Source: Henriciella sp.
GTDB taxonomy: Bacteria; Pseudomonadota; Alphaproteobacteria; Caulobacterales; Hyphomonadaceae
Reading direction: 5' to 3'
NCBI GenBank assembly: GCA_021776655.1
Contig: JAJFFK010000009.1
Location: 116,208 to 180,207, forward strand
DNA length: 64,000 nucleotides
The position numbers were made by a program, and so were the translations under genes. Each line of letters starts with the position of its first letter. The first letter of the stretch is position 1. Below the pieces are notes generated by a model. The model ran no database searches. It was not told where the DNA came from and was given only the letters and a program-made list of their open reading frames with translations. Below are positions 41,384 to 50,273 of this stretch, piece after piece.

Positions 41384-42126
41384 GTTGCACGCACAAGATT
41401 CAACAGCTCATAGAGGCCGGTGCGCTGTTCGCTGTTAACCACTCAGCGGGCAAGGATAGTCAAGCCATGCTCATCCGCCTTCGGGGGATAGGCGTCCCGG
41501 ATAGTCAAATGGTTATCATACATGCCGACCTCGGTGAGGTCGAGTGGGCCGGGAACTTGGAGCACATCAAGCGCTGGGCTGGAGATATCCCAATAATTAT
41601 AGCTCGCGCCAGGCGCGAGCTGCTCGAGATGGTTGAAGACCGCGGCATGTGGCCCTCACCTAAATTCCGCCAGTGCACAAGCGACCTGAAGCGCGGGCCG
41701 ATAGAGCGGGAATTACGCCGTTACCTTAAGGCTCGGCCGCGCTTTAAGAGTACAATCGTTAATTGCATGGGCATGCGCGCGGAGGAATCGCCGGCCAGAG
41801 CCAAGCAAAAAACGTTCAAGCGCAATGACCGCAACAGTAAGGCTGGCAGGGCATGGTATGACTGGCTGCCTATTCACTCTATGACAAAAAAACAAGTCTT
41901 TGGCGCCATCACCAGGGCGGGCCAGACTCCGCACTGGGCATACGCAAAGGGCATGTCCCGATTATCCTGTGCGTTCTGTATCATGGCCAGCAAGTCTGAT
42001 TTAACCACCGCAGCCAACCTGCGTCCAGAACTATTCGCCAAATACGTGGCCCTTGAGAAAAGGATCGGCCATACCTTATCGATGAGCGGCCTTGGTCTTG
42101 AGGCCGTGACCGGTGTTTCGGCATGA
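41380..42126 (+). CDS. phage PAPS-reductase-like PP-loop enzyme
   Basis: A 248-residue member of the PAPS reductase/ATP pyrophosphatase superfamily. The PP-loop HSAGKDS is at residues 21-27, followed by IIHADLGEVEW, RQCTSDLKRGPI and, near the end, the Cys pair SCAFCIMAS. Classical PAPS reductases reduce sulfate adducts; phage relatives have unknown substrates and may modify nucleic acid or nucleotides. The ATG at 41380 overlaps the microprotein stop; the coupled neighbours suggest a joint function. Confidence 0.8.
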   Translation: MSCTHKIQQLIEAGALFAVNHSAGKDSQAMLIRLRGIGVPDSQMVIIHADLGEVEWAGNLEHIKRWAGDIPIIIARARRELLEMVEDRGMWPSPKFRQCTSDLKRGPIERELRRYLKARPRFKSTIVNCMGMRAEESPARAKQKTFKRNDRNSKAGRAWYDWLPIHSMTKKQVFGAITRAGQTPHWAYAKGMSRLSCAFCIMASKSDLTTAANLRPELFAKYVALEKRIGHTLSMSGLGLEAVTGVSA

Positions 42127-42395
42127 ACGCCCAAACCACCGCACCGCCATGCCCGGTTGAGGCGCTGACTTGGGAGCAGGCCGCCGTTCGATTATCCTGC
42201 ACCGTTGACCACCTCAGAAATGTGTATGACGGGCCAATCGCCAACATTGGCGCAAGCGGGCGGATGCCACGCATATCCAGCCACGATCTTAGAGAATGGC
42301 TTGACAGACAGACGGGATCGGGCACCGTTAAGCCTGCGAACACTTGGGACGGAGTGCTGCCACCATGCCAAAAAGACAGGCCTATAACGGCGTAA
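42123..42395 (+). CDS. excisionase-like HTH protein
   Basis: A 90-residue protein with a MerR/HTH_17-like domain (LTWEQAAVRLSCTVDHLRNV, then IPxI-type ending with HDLREWLDRQ). Such proteins next to an integrase usually act as excisionases bending attachment-site DNA. It overlaps the PP-loop gene by four bases and the integrase by 31 bases. Confidence 0.7.
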   Translation: MNAQTTAPPCPVEALTWEQAAVRLSCTVDHLRNVYDGPIANIGASGRMPRISSHDLREWLDRQTGSGTVKPANTWDGVLPPCQKDRPITA

Positions 42396-43474
42396 AGCGG
42401 GTCAGGCGCGCGTCTGGCACGGTCGACTATTATCACCTCAAGGCCCGCGATGCAGATGGAAAAATGCCCAGGTTGCCGGGTGATTATGGCTCGGTTGAAT
42501 TTGTCGAGGCCTGGCTCGATGCTGAAAAATCAATTCTACTGGCCAGGGTCAATCATGTCGGCGAGACCTATGCCGATATGTGGGCCGCCTACGAGACGGA
42601 AGCCGTTTGGTCTGACCGCACCCGCGAGGATTACACAAAGGTCGCTGACTGGATGATAAAAATTTCCGGCAATAGCCTGGCGCGAGACATGCAGCAGATG
42701 CATGCCGAGGCGCTGCTCGACCGGGCCGTCACCGAAAAGTGGCACCGCTTCGCGCTGTATGTTCTTCAGGTCAATCGCAGCATGTATAATTGGGTTCTGG
42801 AACGCGCCGCGCGCAAAGAAAAATGGGGGACAGCGAACCCCTGGGCAACAATCAAGGCACCCAAAAAGCCAAGATCACGCAAGCGCAACAGGTCCTGGAC
42901 GCCTGCCGAGGTGGCCGAGGTGCTGGCCGGCGCGCCCCTCGGCCTGGCACGGGCCTACGTGTTAGGCGCATCAGGGTTTGATGCAAGCACCATGAAGCCT
43001 CTTCTGTGGAGTCATTATGTTGATGGCACGTTCGGGAATGACCGGGTTAAATCCGGGGTTGAGGGCCTCACAATTGTGCCGAGGCCGCTGCGTCCGATGC
43101 TCGAAAGCGGTAACCGGCCGTCGATCTTCATTTGCACCAACGAAAACGGCGTTCCATTCTCAACCGTCAACAGTCTCACAACCGCATCTTCACGGTTTTT
43201 AATCGGGCTCGCCAAGCAGGGTAGGGTTGGTGAGGGGCTGACAATGCATGGCCTTCGTCACACACTCGGCAAGGCGATTGCTGACGCCGGCGGGTCGCTG
43301 CGTGCCATCCAAACCGCCTTAAGACATTCCAGTGCACGAATGGCGTTGCACTACAGCGAGGAAGCCGATAGAAAACGCGCACTTCTCAGCGTCTCCGAGG
43401 CGATTGATCAATGGTTTATTGGCACACCACGCGATGATCTATTGGCACAAAAACCCGGACAAGAAATAAACTGA
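42365..43474 (+). CDS. int: tyrosine recombinase (prophage integrase)
   Basis: A 369-residue phage integrase: Arm/core-binding N-terminal part and a C-terminal catalytic domain. HGLRHT (295-300, Arg298), His321 in LRHSS and Tyr330 in ALHYSEE are in place. At the usual first-arginine site (GLR..E) the protein reads GFDAST (204-209), so Arg I appears replaced by Asp206; activity may be affected or the Arg may be elsewhere. The ATG at 42365 has GGGACGGAG upstream. It ends 17 bases before tRNA-Cys. Confidence 0.85.
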   Translation: MPKRQAYNGVKRVRRASGTVDYYHLKARDADGKMPRLPGDYGSVEFVEAWLDAEKSILLARVNHVGETYADMWAAYETEAVWSDRTREDYTKVADWMIKISGNSLARDMQQMHAEALLDRAVTEKWHRFALYVLQVNRSMYNWVLERAARKEKWGTANPWATIKAPKKPRSRKRNRSWTPAEVAEVLAGAPLGLARAYVLGASGFDASTMKPLLWSHYVDGTFGNDRVKSGVEGLTIVPRPLRPMLESGNRPSIFICTNENGVPFSTVNSLTTASSRFLIGLAKQGRVGEGLTMHGLRHTLGKAIADAGGSLRAIQTALRHSSARMALHYSEEADRKRALLSVSEAIDQWFIGTPRDDLLAQKPGQEIN

Positions 43475-43491
43475 TGGGAAAACAACAGGAT

Positions 43492-43565
43492 GGCCCTGTG
43501 GCGGAGTGGTGACGCAGCGGATTGCAAATCCGTGTACACCAGTTCGATTCTGGTCGGGGCTTCCA
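43492..43565 (+). tRNA. tRNA-Cys (GCA)
   Basis: A 74-nt cloverleaf: acceptor GGCCCTG pairs with CGGGGCT, anticodon loop TTGCAAA with anticodon GCA (43524-43526), T-loop TTCGATT, encoded CCA at 43563-43565. It lies immediately downstream of the integrase and is the likely integration target region, though the int gene is on its 5' side. Confidence 0.95.
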
Positions 43566-43718
43566 CACACATCTAGAAAATTTCTATACTTTCCAAACCC
43601 CTAACAAGGGTAAACAGTTTTTGTGCTTCGATTCAGGTTTGTTTACCTCTGATTAACCAATACGGGCGATATTGGTCAGGTCTTCTATTGGAGACACCCA
43701 CCATCACCAAATTGCCTC

Positions 43719-43746
43719 GGCGGGAGTTTTCTCCCGCCATTTTTTT
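43719..43746 (+). terminator. Rho-independent terminator after tRNA-Cys
   Basis: GGCGGGAG (43719-43726) and CTCCCGCC (43731-43738) form a perfect 8-bp stem with a TTTT loop and a T tract. It should end the tRNA-Cys transcript. Confidence 0.9.
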
Positions 43747-43811
43747 GTCTCAGCATGACATTCGCTGTTTACAAGAAAACCGCCTTTGGTAATGAAGCGG
43801 CCTACTGATGA

Positions 43812-43887
43812 TCCGCGATAGCTCAGTTGGTAGAGCAGGCGACTGTTAATCGCCCGGTCGTAGGTTCGAGTCCTACTCGCGGAGCCA
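43812..43887 (+). tRNA. tRNA-Asn (GTT)
   Basis: A 76-nt cloverleaf: acceptor TCCGCGA pairs with TCGCGGA, D-loop AGCTCAGTTGGTAGAGC, anticodon GTT in CTGTTAA, T-loop TTCGAGT and encoded GCCA end. Confidence 0.95.
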
Positions 43888-44091
43888 GTAACACTCACAA
43901 TGCCTTGTTTTAAAAGCGCTATTTCATAAGAAACTTCACAGATTACCCTTTAGATCCCCGCAAAACTTGCGTTGCAATGTTCAGCTATGCGTCTCAGTGA
44001 CAAAGCTCCAATCAAGCTGCTATGGTCATTTTGCCTAGGTATTGTCGTAACCTTGGGCATCGCGATGCTCTTCAATCTTGGAGACATCGTG

Positions 44092-44301
44092 ATGAGGATA
44101 CTCTCAAAGCGCCAACTGAAAGAACTGGTTTTGTATTCACCGCAGCATATCGCACGGCTGGAAAAGGCAGGCTCATTCCCCCAGCGGGTGTTGCGTTTGA
44201 TGTCTTTGACGATCCGTTCACCGGACGTTGGTTTACTCTGTCTCATCTGTCTCTCCGTGAGATATAAGATGAGCGAAAAGTCTCTCTTAGCACAGACCTA
44301 A
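44092..44301 (+). pseudogene. AlpA-like regulator remnant
   Basis: From the ATG at 44092 about 33 codons match the start of AlpA-type prophage regulators (ILSKRQLKELVLYSPQHIARL, then EKAGSFPQRV). After that the sequence departs from the family, which should continue with a Gly-Trp-(V/I)-x-x-E helix. It is probably a truncated relic of an older integrative element next to tRNA-Asn. The region 43888-44690 holds no other convincing gene. Confidence 0.5.
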
Positions 44302-44689
44302 ATCTGAGACACAAGCGCTGACGTCAGACAATCACCGAAGCCGCCATATGCCTCATCCGCGACAGCAACGATACGCCAGGCGGCTAAATTTGTCTTAGTG
44401 TAGATATCTGAGGTGTTGTGTCACGCAGACCCTGACGCTCACAGACGTGATTGGGCGGCCTTTTGCAGTTGTCCTGACGCCGAACAATATCTCTTACATA
44501 AAGGCATCGCGGTGCAGCGCAACACGATACGGCAAACTCGCCAGGAATTTCTACTCTGCTATCGCAATCGCAACAATCATCATATTCTGGATCTGATTGA
44601 CGTCTGTCGCCTAAGCAACAAGACAGTGCTGGACGTGCCTGCGAAGGTCTGTACGAAGACCAATACATTTGGTTTTTGGAGGATGAGCT

Positions 44690-45367
44690 TTGCAATACGA
44701 AGAAGTTGTCATGGGGCGGCGCAGCATACGTGGGTATAGATCTGATCCAGTTCCGAAAGCCCTGGTCAGAGATGTTATCTCTATGGCGATGCGGGCGCCG
44801 TCTTCGCTCAATACGCAGCCATGGAACTTCTACGTTGTTGCAAACGCGCCGCTTGATCGCATTCGTGCTGGGAATGTCGAACGCAATCTCGCCGGCGTGC
44901 CGGATTCGCGCGAATTTCGTAGTCACGGCGCATATGACGGCGCGCATAGAAAACGCCAGATCGAAATCGCGGTCCAACTGTTTGGCGCCATGGGCATTGA
45001 GCGTCACGACAAAGACAAGCGCCAGGACTGGGTCCTGCGTGGGTTTCGCCAGTTTGATGCACCCATTTCGGTGGTGGTGACCTATGACAAATCTATTCAC
45101 GGCGGTGATATTGCGCCGTTTGATTGCGGCGCTGTGACCAATGCACTGGTCAACGCGGCGTGGTCCAGGGGCCTTGGCTGCGTGATCAACAGCCAGGGGA
45201 TTATGCAGTCGCCCGTTGTGCGTGAATATGCCGGAATTCCGGATGATCAGGTTATCATGATCTGTGTTGCGATGGGCTACCCAGACGAGGCATTTCCCGC
45301 AAATGCTGTCGTATCACGGCGCAAATCCGTCGATGAAGCCGCGACGTTTGTCGGGTTTGAGGATTGA
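44690..45367 (+). CDS. nitroreductase family protein
   Basis: A 225-residue FMN-dependent oxidoreductase. The N-terminal GRRSIRGYRSDPVP and MAMRAPSSLNTQPWNFYVV are typical of the family's FMN- and substrate-binding start, and the C-terminal VIMICVAMGYPDE also fits. A TTG start at 44690 is chosen because GGAGG lies six bases upstream and the protein begins where the family does. It likely reduces nitro or quinone compounds with NAD(P)H. First clearly chromosomal gene after the tRNAs. Confidence 0.85.
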   Translation: MQYEEVVMGRRSIRGYRSDPVPKALVRDVISMAMRAPSSLNTQPWNFYVVANAPLDRIRAGNVERNLAGVPDSREFRSHGAYDGAHRKRQIEIAVQLFGAMGIERHDKDKRQDWVLRGFRQFDAPISVVVTYDKSIHGGDIAPFDCGAVTNALVNAAWSRGLGCVINSQGIMQSPVVREYAGIPDDQVIMICVAMGYPDEAFPANAVVSRRKSVDEAATFVGFED

Positions 45368-45412
45368 TTTTTGTGGATTGCGGTGTTGGTTTTTTGTTGA
45401 GAGGAGTTGAGG

Positions 45413-45799
45413 ATGATTGATCATGTCACTTTTGGTGTCCGCGATTTTGATAGGTCGTTGGCATTTTATGACGAGGCATTTGCGCCCTTGGGCGTGACCA
45501 GGCTTTTCACTGTTCCGCCTGAACATACAGAGGGTGTTAGCGTGACTGGTTATGGCGACACTCGGCCCTGGTTCTGGATCGCTGAGGCCGACGCCACCAA
45601 GGGCAAGCTGCATATCTGTCTGACCGCCAAGACCCGCGCCGAAGTGGACGCGTTCCACGCTGCGGCGCTGGCGGCAGGAGGTGTGGATAATGGTGCACCG
45701 GGGCCGCGACCACATTACCATGCCGATTATTATGGCGCCTTTGTTCTCGATCCGGACGGTCACAATATCGAAGCTGTGTGCCACGCGCCTGAAAGTTAG
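45413..45799 (+). CDS. VOC/glyoxalase superfamily protein
   Basis: A 128-residue single-domain VOC protein: MIDHVTFGVRDFDRSLAFYDEAFAPLG at the start and YYGAFVLDPDGHNIEAVCH at the end, with metal-ligand candidates His4 and Glu/His near the C-terminus. Such proteins include dioxygenases, isomerases and resistance proteins; the substrate is unknown. RBS GAGG before the ATG at 45413; it follows the nitroreductase by 45 bases and is probably cotranscribed. Confidence 0.85.
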   Translation: MIDHVTFGVRDFDRSLAFYDEAFAPLGVTRLFTVPPEHTEGVSVTGYGDTRPWFWIAEADATKGKLHICLTAKTRAEVDAFHAAALAAGGVDNGAPGPRPHYHADYYGAFVLDPDGHNIEAVCHAPES

Positions 45800-45807
45800 A
45801 GGCCCGA

Positions 45808-46614
45808 TTAGGCGGCTGGTTCTGCACTTTGTTGCGGGTCCGGTTGACCGAGTGTGCCTTTGTCAGGGTCGGGCAGGAGGACAGTCGCTTTAACCGGTTC
45901 GCCTGTCGTTTGCGCGATCAGCTCGGCTGAGCGGGTTTCGACAGCTTCGGTCAGGCGTTTCATCACCTCGTCCTTGGGCAAGCCAGCCGGGATTGGCGGC
46001 AAAAATTCGATCACCGCTGTGCCGGGTGTTTTGCGCGTCGCCTCTTGTTCCCAAAAACAGTTGAGATTGGTGGCCACCGGCACAATCGGCACATTCATTG
46101 TCTTTTGCATATGCCAAACACCGGGCTTGTATTTGAAGTGAAAACCAACCGGCGCGAGGTGGCCTTCCGGATAGATCAGCACGCGGCGGCCATCCTTGCG
46201 GGCGCGTTCCATGCCAGCGGCGAGAGAGGCGGCTTTGCGTTCACCGCCGCCACACGTGTCGATCACAATCGCGCCAAGCTTGCGCAGAATACCGCCAACC
46301 AGAGGCAGTTTTTCCAGGTGATCACCGGTGACAAAGGCAAGGTTCTTGACCTCTGGGTAGATCATGAAGCCGTCACCCCAGCTGGAATGTTTGGCGGCAA
46401 TAATGAACGGGCCATCTGGTAGATTCTCGCGTCCACGGATCTGCTTTTTGATGCCGCCGATCCAATGCAAAGCAAGATTGATCGCGCGCGTATAGGAGCG
46501 AATGATCATGGTGACAGGGCCACGTCCTGGCAAAGCGAGGAAGGGCAGGGATATCAACACGTAGATGAAAGACAGAAGGTAATAGACTGCCAGAAACAGA
46601 TAGCCTCGGATCAT
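45808..46614 (-). CDS. plsC: 1-acyl-sn-glycerol-3-phosphate acyltransferase
   Basis: A 268-residue membrane acyltransferase with an N-terminal hydrophobic segment (about 2-28) and the HX4D catalytic motif in AKHSSWGD, plus the YPEGHLAP phosphate-binding motif. It makes phosphatidic acid for phospholipid synthesis. The C-terminal 30 residues form a Pro/Gln/Asp-rich extension. It converges on the VOC gene; the TetR gene 53 bases upstream may be cotranscribed. Confidence 0.88.
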   Translation of the reverse strand: MIRGYLFLAVYYLLSFIYVLISLPFLALPGRGPVTMIIRSYTRAINLALHWIGGIKKQIRGRENLPDGPFIIAAKHSSWGDGFMIYPEVKNLAFVTGDHLEKLPLVGGILRKLGAIVIDTCGGGERKAASLAAGMERARKDGRRVLIYPEGHLAPVGFHFKYKPGVWHMQKTMNVPIVPVATNLNCFWEQEATRKTPGTAVIEFLPPIPAGLPKDEVMKRLTEAVETRSAELIAQTTGEPVKATVLLPDPDKGTLGQPDPQQSAEPAA

Positions 46615-46666
46615 TTGATCTCTCCTGGATGAGGGGATAGGGGGCGGGTCTTGAACGGGTGCAGAA

Positions 46667-47257
46667 TTATTTCTGCTGAATGATTGCAATGATCGCGCGG
46701 GTGAAGGCGTCAATGTGCTGACTGAACGGGCCAGGCAGGCGGTTGTAGACCTTGTTCTGGCCAGCCTGCATAACGACGCCGAGGCACATCGCGGCGACCA
46801 GAGCCGGATCGGCTTTGGGGATGTCACCATTGGTCATCAACATGCCAAGCAGCTTTTCAAGCACGCTAACCGGATCATCGTCGCGGCGTGTATCGTGTGG
46901 CAGATAGCGGTTTAGCGAGACCAGATGGAACGAGAACATCAGCCAGTCATCGTCGGCGACACTGCAATAGGCGGCAATGGCGCGGCGGACTTTTTCTTCA
47001 ATCGTGCCAGGGGCAAAGAACGCCTCCTGCAGCATTTCACCGAGGCGATTATGGGTTTCGAGGAACAGCGCCAGGGCAAGTTCGTCCTTGCCTTTATAAT
47101 GTCGGTACAGCGCGCCCTCAGAGACGCCAGCTTCGTCGGCAATCTCACGTGTTGTGGCCGCGTTTACGCCTTCGCTGACGAACAGCTTCAGGGCTGCGCG
47201 CTCTATCTTTGGGCGCGCATTTCGGGCGCGAGGGCGCTTGGCTTCGGTGGCGTTCAT
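46667..47257 (-). CDS. TetR-family transcriptional regulator
   Basis: A 196-residue regulator: N-terminal HTH at residues ~17-62 (ALKLFVSEGVNAATTREIADEAGVSEGALYRHYKGKDEL region), then a helical ligand-binding domain. The ATG at 47257 has GAGG upstream. It is divergent from the HD-domain gene and may regulate itself, plsC or the HD gene. Confidence 0.88.
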   Translation of the reverse strand: MNATEAKRPRARNARPKIERAALKLFVSEGVNAATTREIADEAGVSEGALYRHYKGKDELALALFLETHNRLGEMLQEAFFAPGTIEEKVRRAIAAYCSVADDDWLMFSFHLVSLNRYLPHDTRRDDDPVSVLEKLLGMLMTNGDIPKADPALVAAMCLGVVMQAGQNKVYNRLPGPFSQHIDAFTRAIIAIIQQK

Positions 47258-47400
47258 GGTCTCAACCTCTAGTTTGTGAGCGCTTGATAACATAAACCTT
47301 GGTGCTATACAAGTGACCATTTACTCACAAATTGTATTTGACCCTTTCCGTCAGTCAGGCGCATTATGGAGATTGAATGGAAAAAGGCGGGAGAGAAAGC

Positions 47401-48003
47401 ATGGCAGACGGACATATGCCGCACAAAAAGGCGCAGTTTAAGTCATTCCTGGAGGGCACCAAGGAAGACTGGGAGATCATTGCCGGGGAGTCCAAGATCT
47501 TCAACAAAGGTTTGGCGAAACGCGTTCTCGATCATTTACGTCTGCTTGACGGCGACTATGGCGGCTTTCCGATTGACCGCCTGTCGCACTCGGTTCAAAC
47601 CGCGACCATGGCGCACCGCGATGGCCGCGACGAAGAATATGTAGTCTGCGCCCTGCTGCATGATATTGGCGATACACTGGGCAGTTTGAACCACCCGGAT
47701 GTTGCGGCAGCGATCCTGAAGCCATTCGTGTCAGAGAAGAACCTCTGGATGGTCGCCAATCACGGCGTGTTTCAGGGCTATTATTTCTTCCACCACATTG
47801 GTCTGGACCGGGATTTGCGGGATAATTTCAAGGACCACCCGTATTACGAGTATGCCGAGCAATTCTGTCACCTCTATGATCAGGCCGCGTTTGATCCTGA
47901 TTATGATAATGAGCCATTGGAATTTTTCGAGCCAATGGTCGAGCGCCTGTTCGCATCGCCAAAAAATTCGATGTATCTGAAAGCGCTGACCGACGCTGAG
48001 TAG
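47401..48003 (+). CDS. HD-domain protein (phosphohydrolase or PhnZ-like oxygenase)
   Basis: A 200-residue HD-domain protein with metal ligands in SHSVQTATMAHRDG, LLHDIGDTLG and NHGVFQGYYFFHHIG. The extra His residues and the YYEYAEQFCHLYDQAAFDPDY tail resemble HD-type oxygenases such as PhnZ more than nucleotidases, but the substrate is unknown. The ATG at 47401 follows GGGAGAG; an upstream ATG at 47377 is possible. Confidence 0.8.
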   Translation: MADGHMPHKKAQFKSFLEGTKEDWEIIAGESKIFNKGLAKRVLDHLRLLDGDYGGFPIDRLSHSVQTATMAHRDGRDEEYVVCALLHDIGDTLGSLNHPDVAAAILKPFVSEKNLWMVANHGVFQGYYFFHHIGLDRDLRDNFKDHPYYEYAEQFCHLYDQAAFDPDYDNEPLEFFEPMVERLFASPKNSMYLKALTDAE

Positions 48004-48183
48004 GTGGTGTCGGGGCGATTGGTGCGGATATATCACACCGTGGCCGTCCCGGTCAGCTTGTGGGTTGAAGCCGCGCGACGCGGTTTCAATATCAAACCGC
48101 AGCGCGAAGCATTGCGCTGATTGCTAAAATCAGAGCGCACGGATATACGAGCGCAATTGATCCAACGAAAGGCTGTAGCGCCC

Positions 48184-48558
48184 ATGCGTAAATTGTTCTT
48201 GTCTGTCCTGCTCACGCTATTGGCAGTGCCTGCCGCATTCGCCCAGGAAGCTGGCGGCGGCGGTGGCTTGATGTCAAGCCTGATCATGCTCGTGCCACTG
48301 ATCCTGATCTTCTATTTCCTGCTGATCCGCCCGCAAAGTCAGCGCGCCAAAAAGCATCGTGCGATGATTGAAGCGGTAAAAAAGGGCGATACCGTTGTGA
48401 CCGCTGGTGGCTTGGTTGGCAAAGTCACGAAAGTGGCTGAGACCGAAGTCACGGTTGAGATCGCCGACGGCGTTCGGGTGCGCACGGTAAAGGCCATGTT
48501 GGCGGATGTGCGCGACAAGAACGCGCCTGTGCCAGCAAACGACACCGCCAAATCCTAG
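48184..48558 (+). CDS. yajC: preprotein translocase subunit YajC
   Basis: A 124-residue protein: signal-like start ending AFA, then the single membrane helix LMSSLIMLVPLILIFYFLLI followed by RPQSQRAKKH, the YajC hallmark, and a small cytoplasmic SH3-like domain. It belongs to the SecDF-YajC complex that aids protein export. First gene of yajC-secD-secF. Confidence 0.95.
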   Translation: MRKLFLSVLLTLLAVPAAFAQEAGGGGGLMSSLIMLVPLILIFYFLLIRPQSQRAKKHRAMIEAVKKGDTVVTAGGLVGKVTKVAETEVTVEIADGVRVRTVKAMLADVRDKNAPVPANDTAKS

Positions 48559-48575
48559 TATAAGAAAGACGCGCT

Positions 48576-50258
48576 ATGCTGAATTTCCCGGCCTGGAAAG
48601 TCGCGCTGATCTCGCTGGTCCTGTTATGGGGCGGCCTGTTGGCGCTGCCAAATCTGTTCTCTGATGGGTTTCTGGGGGTTGAGCCGCGCGATACTGGCGC
48701 AACAGATCCACAAGCCATCGCAGCTTACCAGAAACAGATGGCCGAGGCGGATGTCTCCTGGTGGCCGGGCTTCATGCCGACCAACAAGCTCAACCTTGGT
48801 CTTGATCTGCAAGGCGGGGTCTATCTTCTGATGGAGATCGACCCAAGCGAAGTGGCGGCGAACCGGTTGGAGACCGTGCAGCGTGACATTCAAGATGTGC
48901 TGAACGCGCGTGGTGACCGGGAACTGATCACACGTGAAGTTCCGGTTCAAAATGGCGATCGACTGACAATTGAATTATTACAGGGCGATACGCAGATGGC
49001 AGAGGCCTTGCGTCGTTTGCGCCAGATCAACCCAAATGTTGGTCAAACTCAAACCAAGCTGATGACGATCAATCAGAGTGGTGACCGGTTCATTCAAATC
49101 ACTGTATCGGCTTCGGCCAGGACAGCCCTTGCATCAGATGCGCAGTCCAAAATGATGGAGATTGTCCGCCGCCGGATTGACCCGGATGGTGTGTCTGAAA
49201 TTTCAATCACACCGCAAGGTACGTCGCGAATCATTCTCGAAGCGCCAGGCGAAGCCAATCCCCGCCGGATCAAGGATATTTTGAGCCGCGCCGGTCGTTT
49301 GACCTTCAACATGGCGGATGTCAGCGGATCGGCAATTGAAGTCGCGCGTGCATCGCGACCAAGGCCCGGTTGGGAATTAGTTGAAAGCTTGGACTATGGC
49401 CAGACCCTGATCCGGAAGGTTCCGGAAATGACCGGCAGTGATGTCGCGTCGGCCAATCGCGGCTTCGATCAGGCCAACCGCCCGGCGGTGAACTTTACCC
49501 TGACCGGGATTGCCAAGACCAAGTTCTATAATTTGACCCGCAACAACCGCGACAAGTATTTTGCAATCGTCCTTGATGGCGTGGCGATGTCCGTGCCGAG
49601 GATCAATGAGCCCATCCCCGGCGGCAATGTCCAGATCACCGGCTCTTTCACACTGGAAGAAGCCGACGATCTGGCGGCAATTATTTCTGCGGGTGAGTTG
49701 CCCGCCAAGCTTAACTTTCTTGAAGAGCGCACGGTTGGGCCACAGCTCGGTAAGGAATCAATTGCGGCTGGATCGCGTGCCAGCATGTACGGCCTGGCAC
49801 TGGTCGCGCTGTTCATGATCCTGGCCTATGGGCTGGTCGGTAGTTTCGCTGTGGGATCTCTGATCACCAATATCGTCTTGCTGGTCGGGGCCTTGTCTGG
49901 GTTTGGCGCAACCCTGACCTTGCCGGGGATTGCCGGGATCATTCTGACCATAGGTATGGCCGTGGATGCCAACGTGATTGTGTTCGAGCGAATACGCGAG
50001 GAACAGCGCGCCGGGCGCTCGCCTGCAACGGCGATACAAGCCGGGTATGAGCGCGCGCTGTCAACCATTCTCGATGCCAATATCACGACCTTTATCGCCG
50101 CTTCGATCCTGTACATGTTGGGATCAGGCCCGGTTAAAGGCTTCGCGGTGACCTTGGCGGTTGGGATTATCACCTCGGTGTTTACCGCCTTCATTGTGAC
50201 CCGTTGGTTCACTGTAATGTATCTTCGCTGGCGGCGCCCCAAGCGCCTGGCCATGTAA
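48576..50258 (+). CDS. secD: protein translocase subunit SecD
   Basis: A 560-residue inner-membrane protein with an N-terminal membrane helix, a large periplasmic P1 domain (about 50-350), and five C-terminal helices. Hallmarks LGLDLQGGVYLLMEID and DANVIVFERIREE are present. With SecF it uses the proton motive force to pull exported proteins. Seventeen bases after yajC. Confidence 0.97.
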   Translation: MLNFPAWKVALISLVLLWGGLLALPNLFSDGFLGVEPRDTGATDPQAIAAYQKQMAEADVSWWPGFMPTNKLNLGLDLQGGVYLLMEIDPSEVAANRLETVQRDIQDVLNARGDRELITREVPVQNGDRLTIELLQGDTQMAEALRRLRQINPNVGQTQTKLMTINQSGDRFIQITVSASARTALASDAQSKMMEIVRRRIDPDGVSEISITPQGTSRIILEAPGEANPRRIKDILSRAGRLTFNMADVSGSAIEVARASRPRPGWELVESLDYGQTLIRKVPEMTGSDVASANRGFDQANRPAVNFTLTGIAKTKFYNLTRNNRDKYFAIVLDGVAMSVPRINEPIPGGNVQITGSFTLEEADDLAAIISAGELPAKLNFLEERTVGPQLGKESIAAGSRASMYGLALVALFMILAYGLVGSFAVGSLITNIVLLVGALSGFGATLTLPGIAGIILTIGMAVDANVIVFERIREEQRAGRSPATAIQAGYERALSTILDANITTFIAASILYMLGSGPVKGFAVTLAVGIITSVFTAFIVTRWFTVMYLRWRRPKRLAM

Positions 50259-50273
50259 GGAAGGACCAAATCA

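Noticed and set aside
44151..44267. possible BrnT-like toxin fragment (FDVFDDPF in another frame)
   Set aside because: Too short, lacks the rest of the family pattern, and overlaps the AlpA-like remnant.
44384..45100. 238-codon minus frame opposite the nitroreductase
   Set aside because: Shadow of a well-supported enzyme gene.
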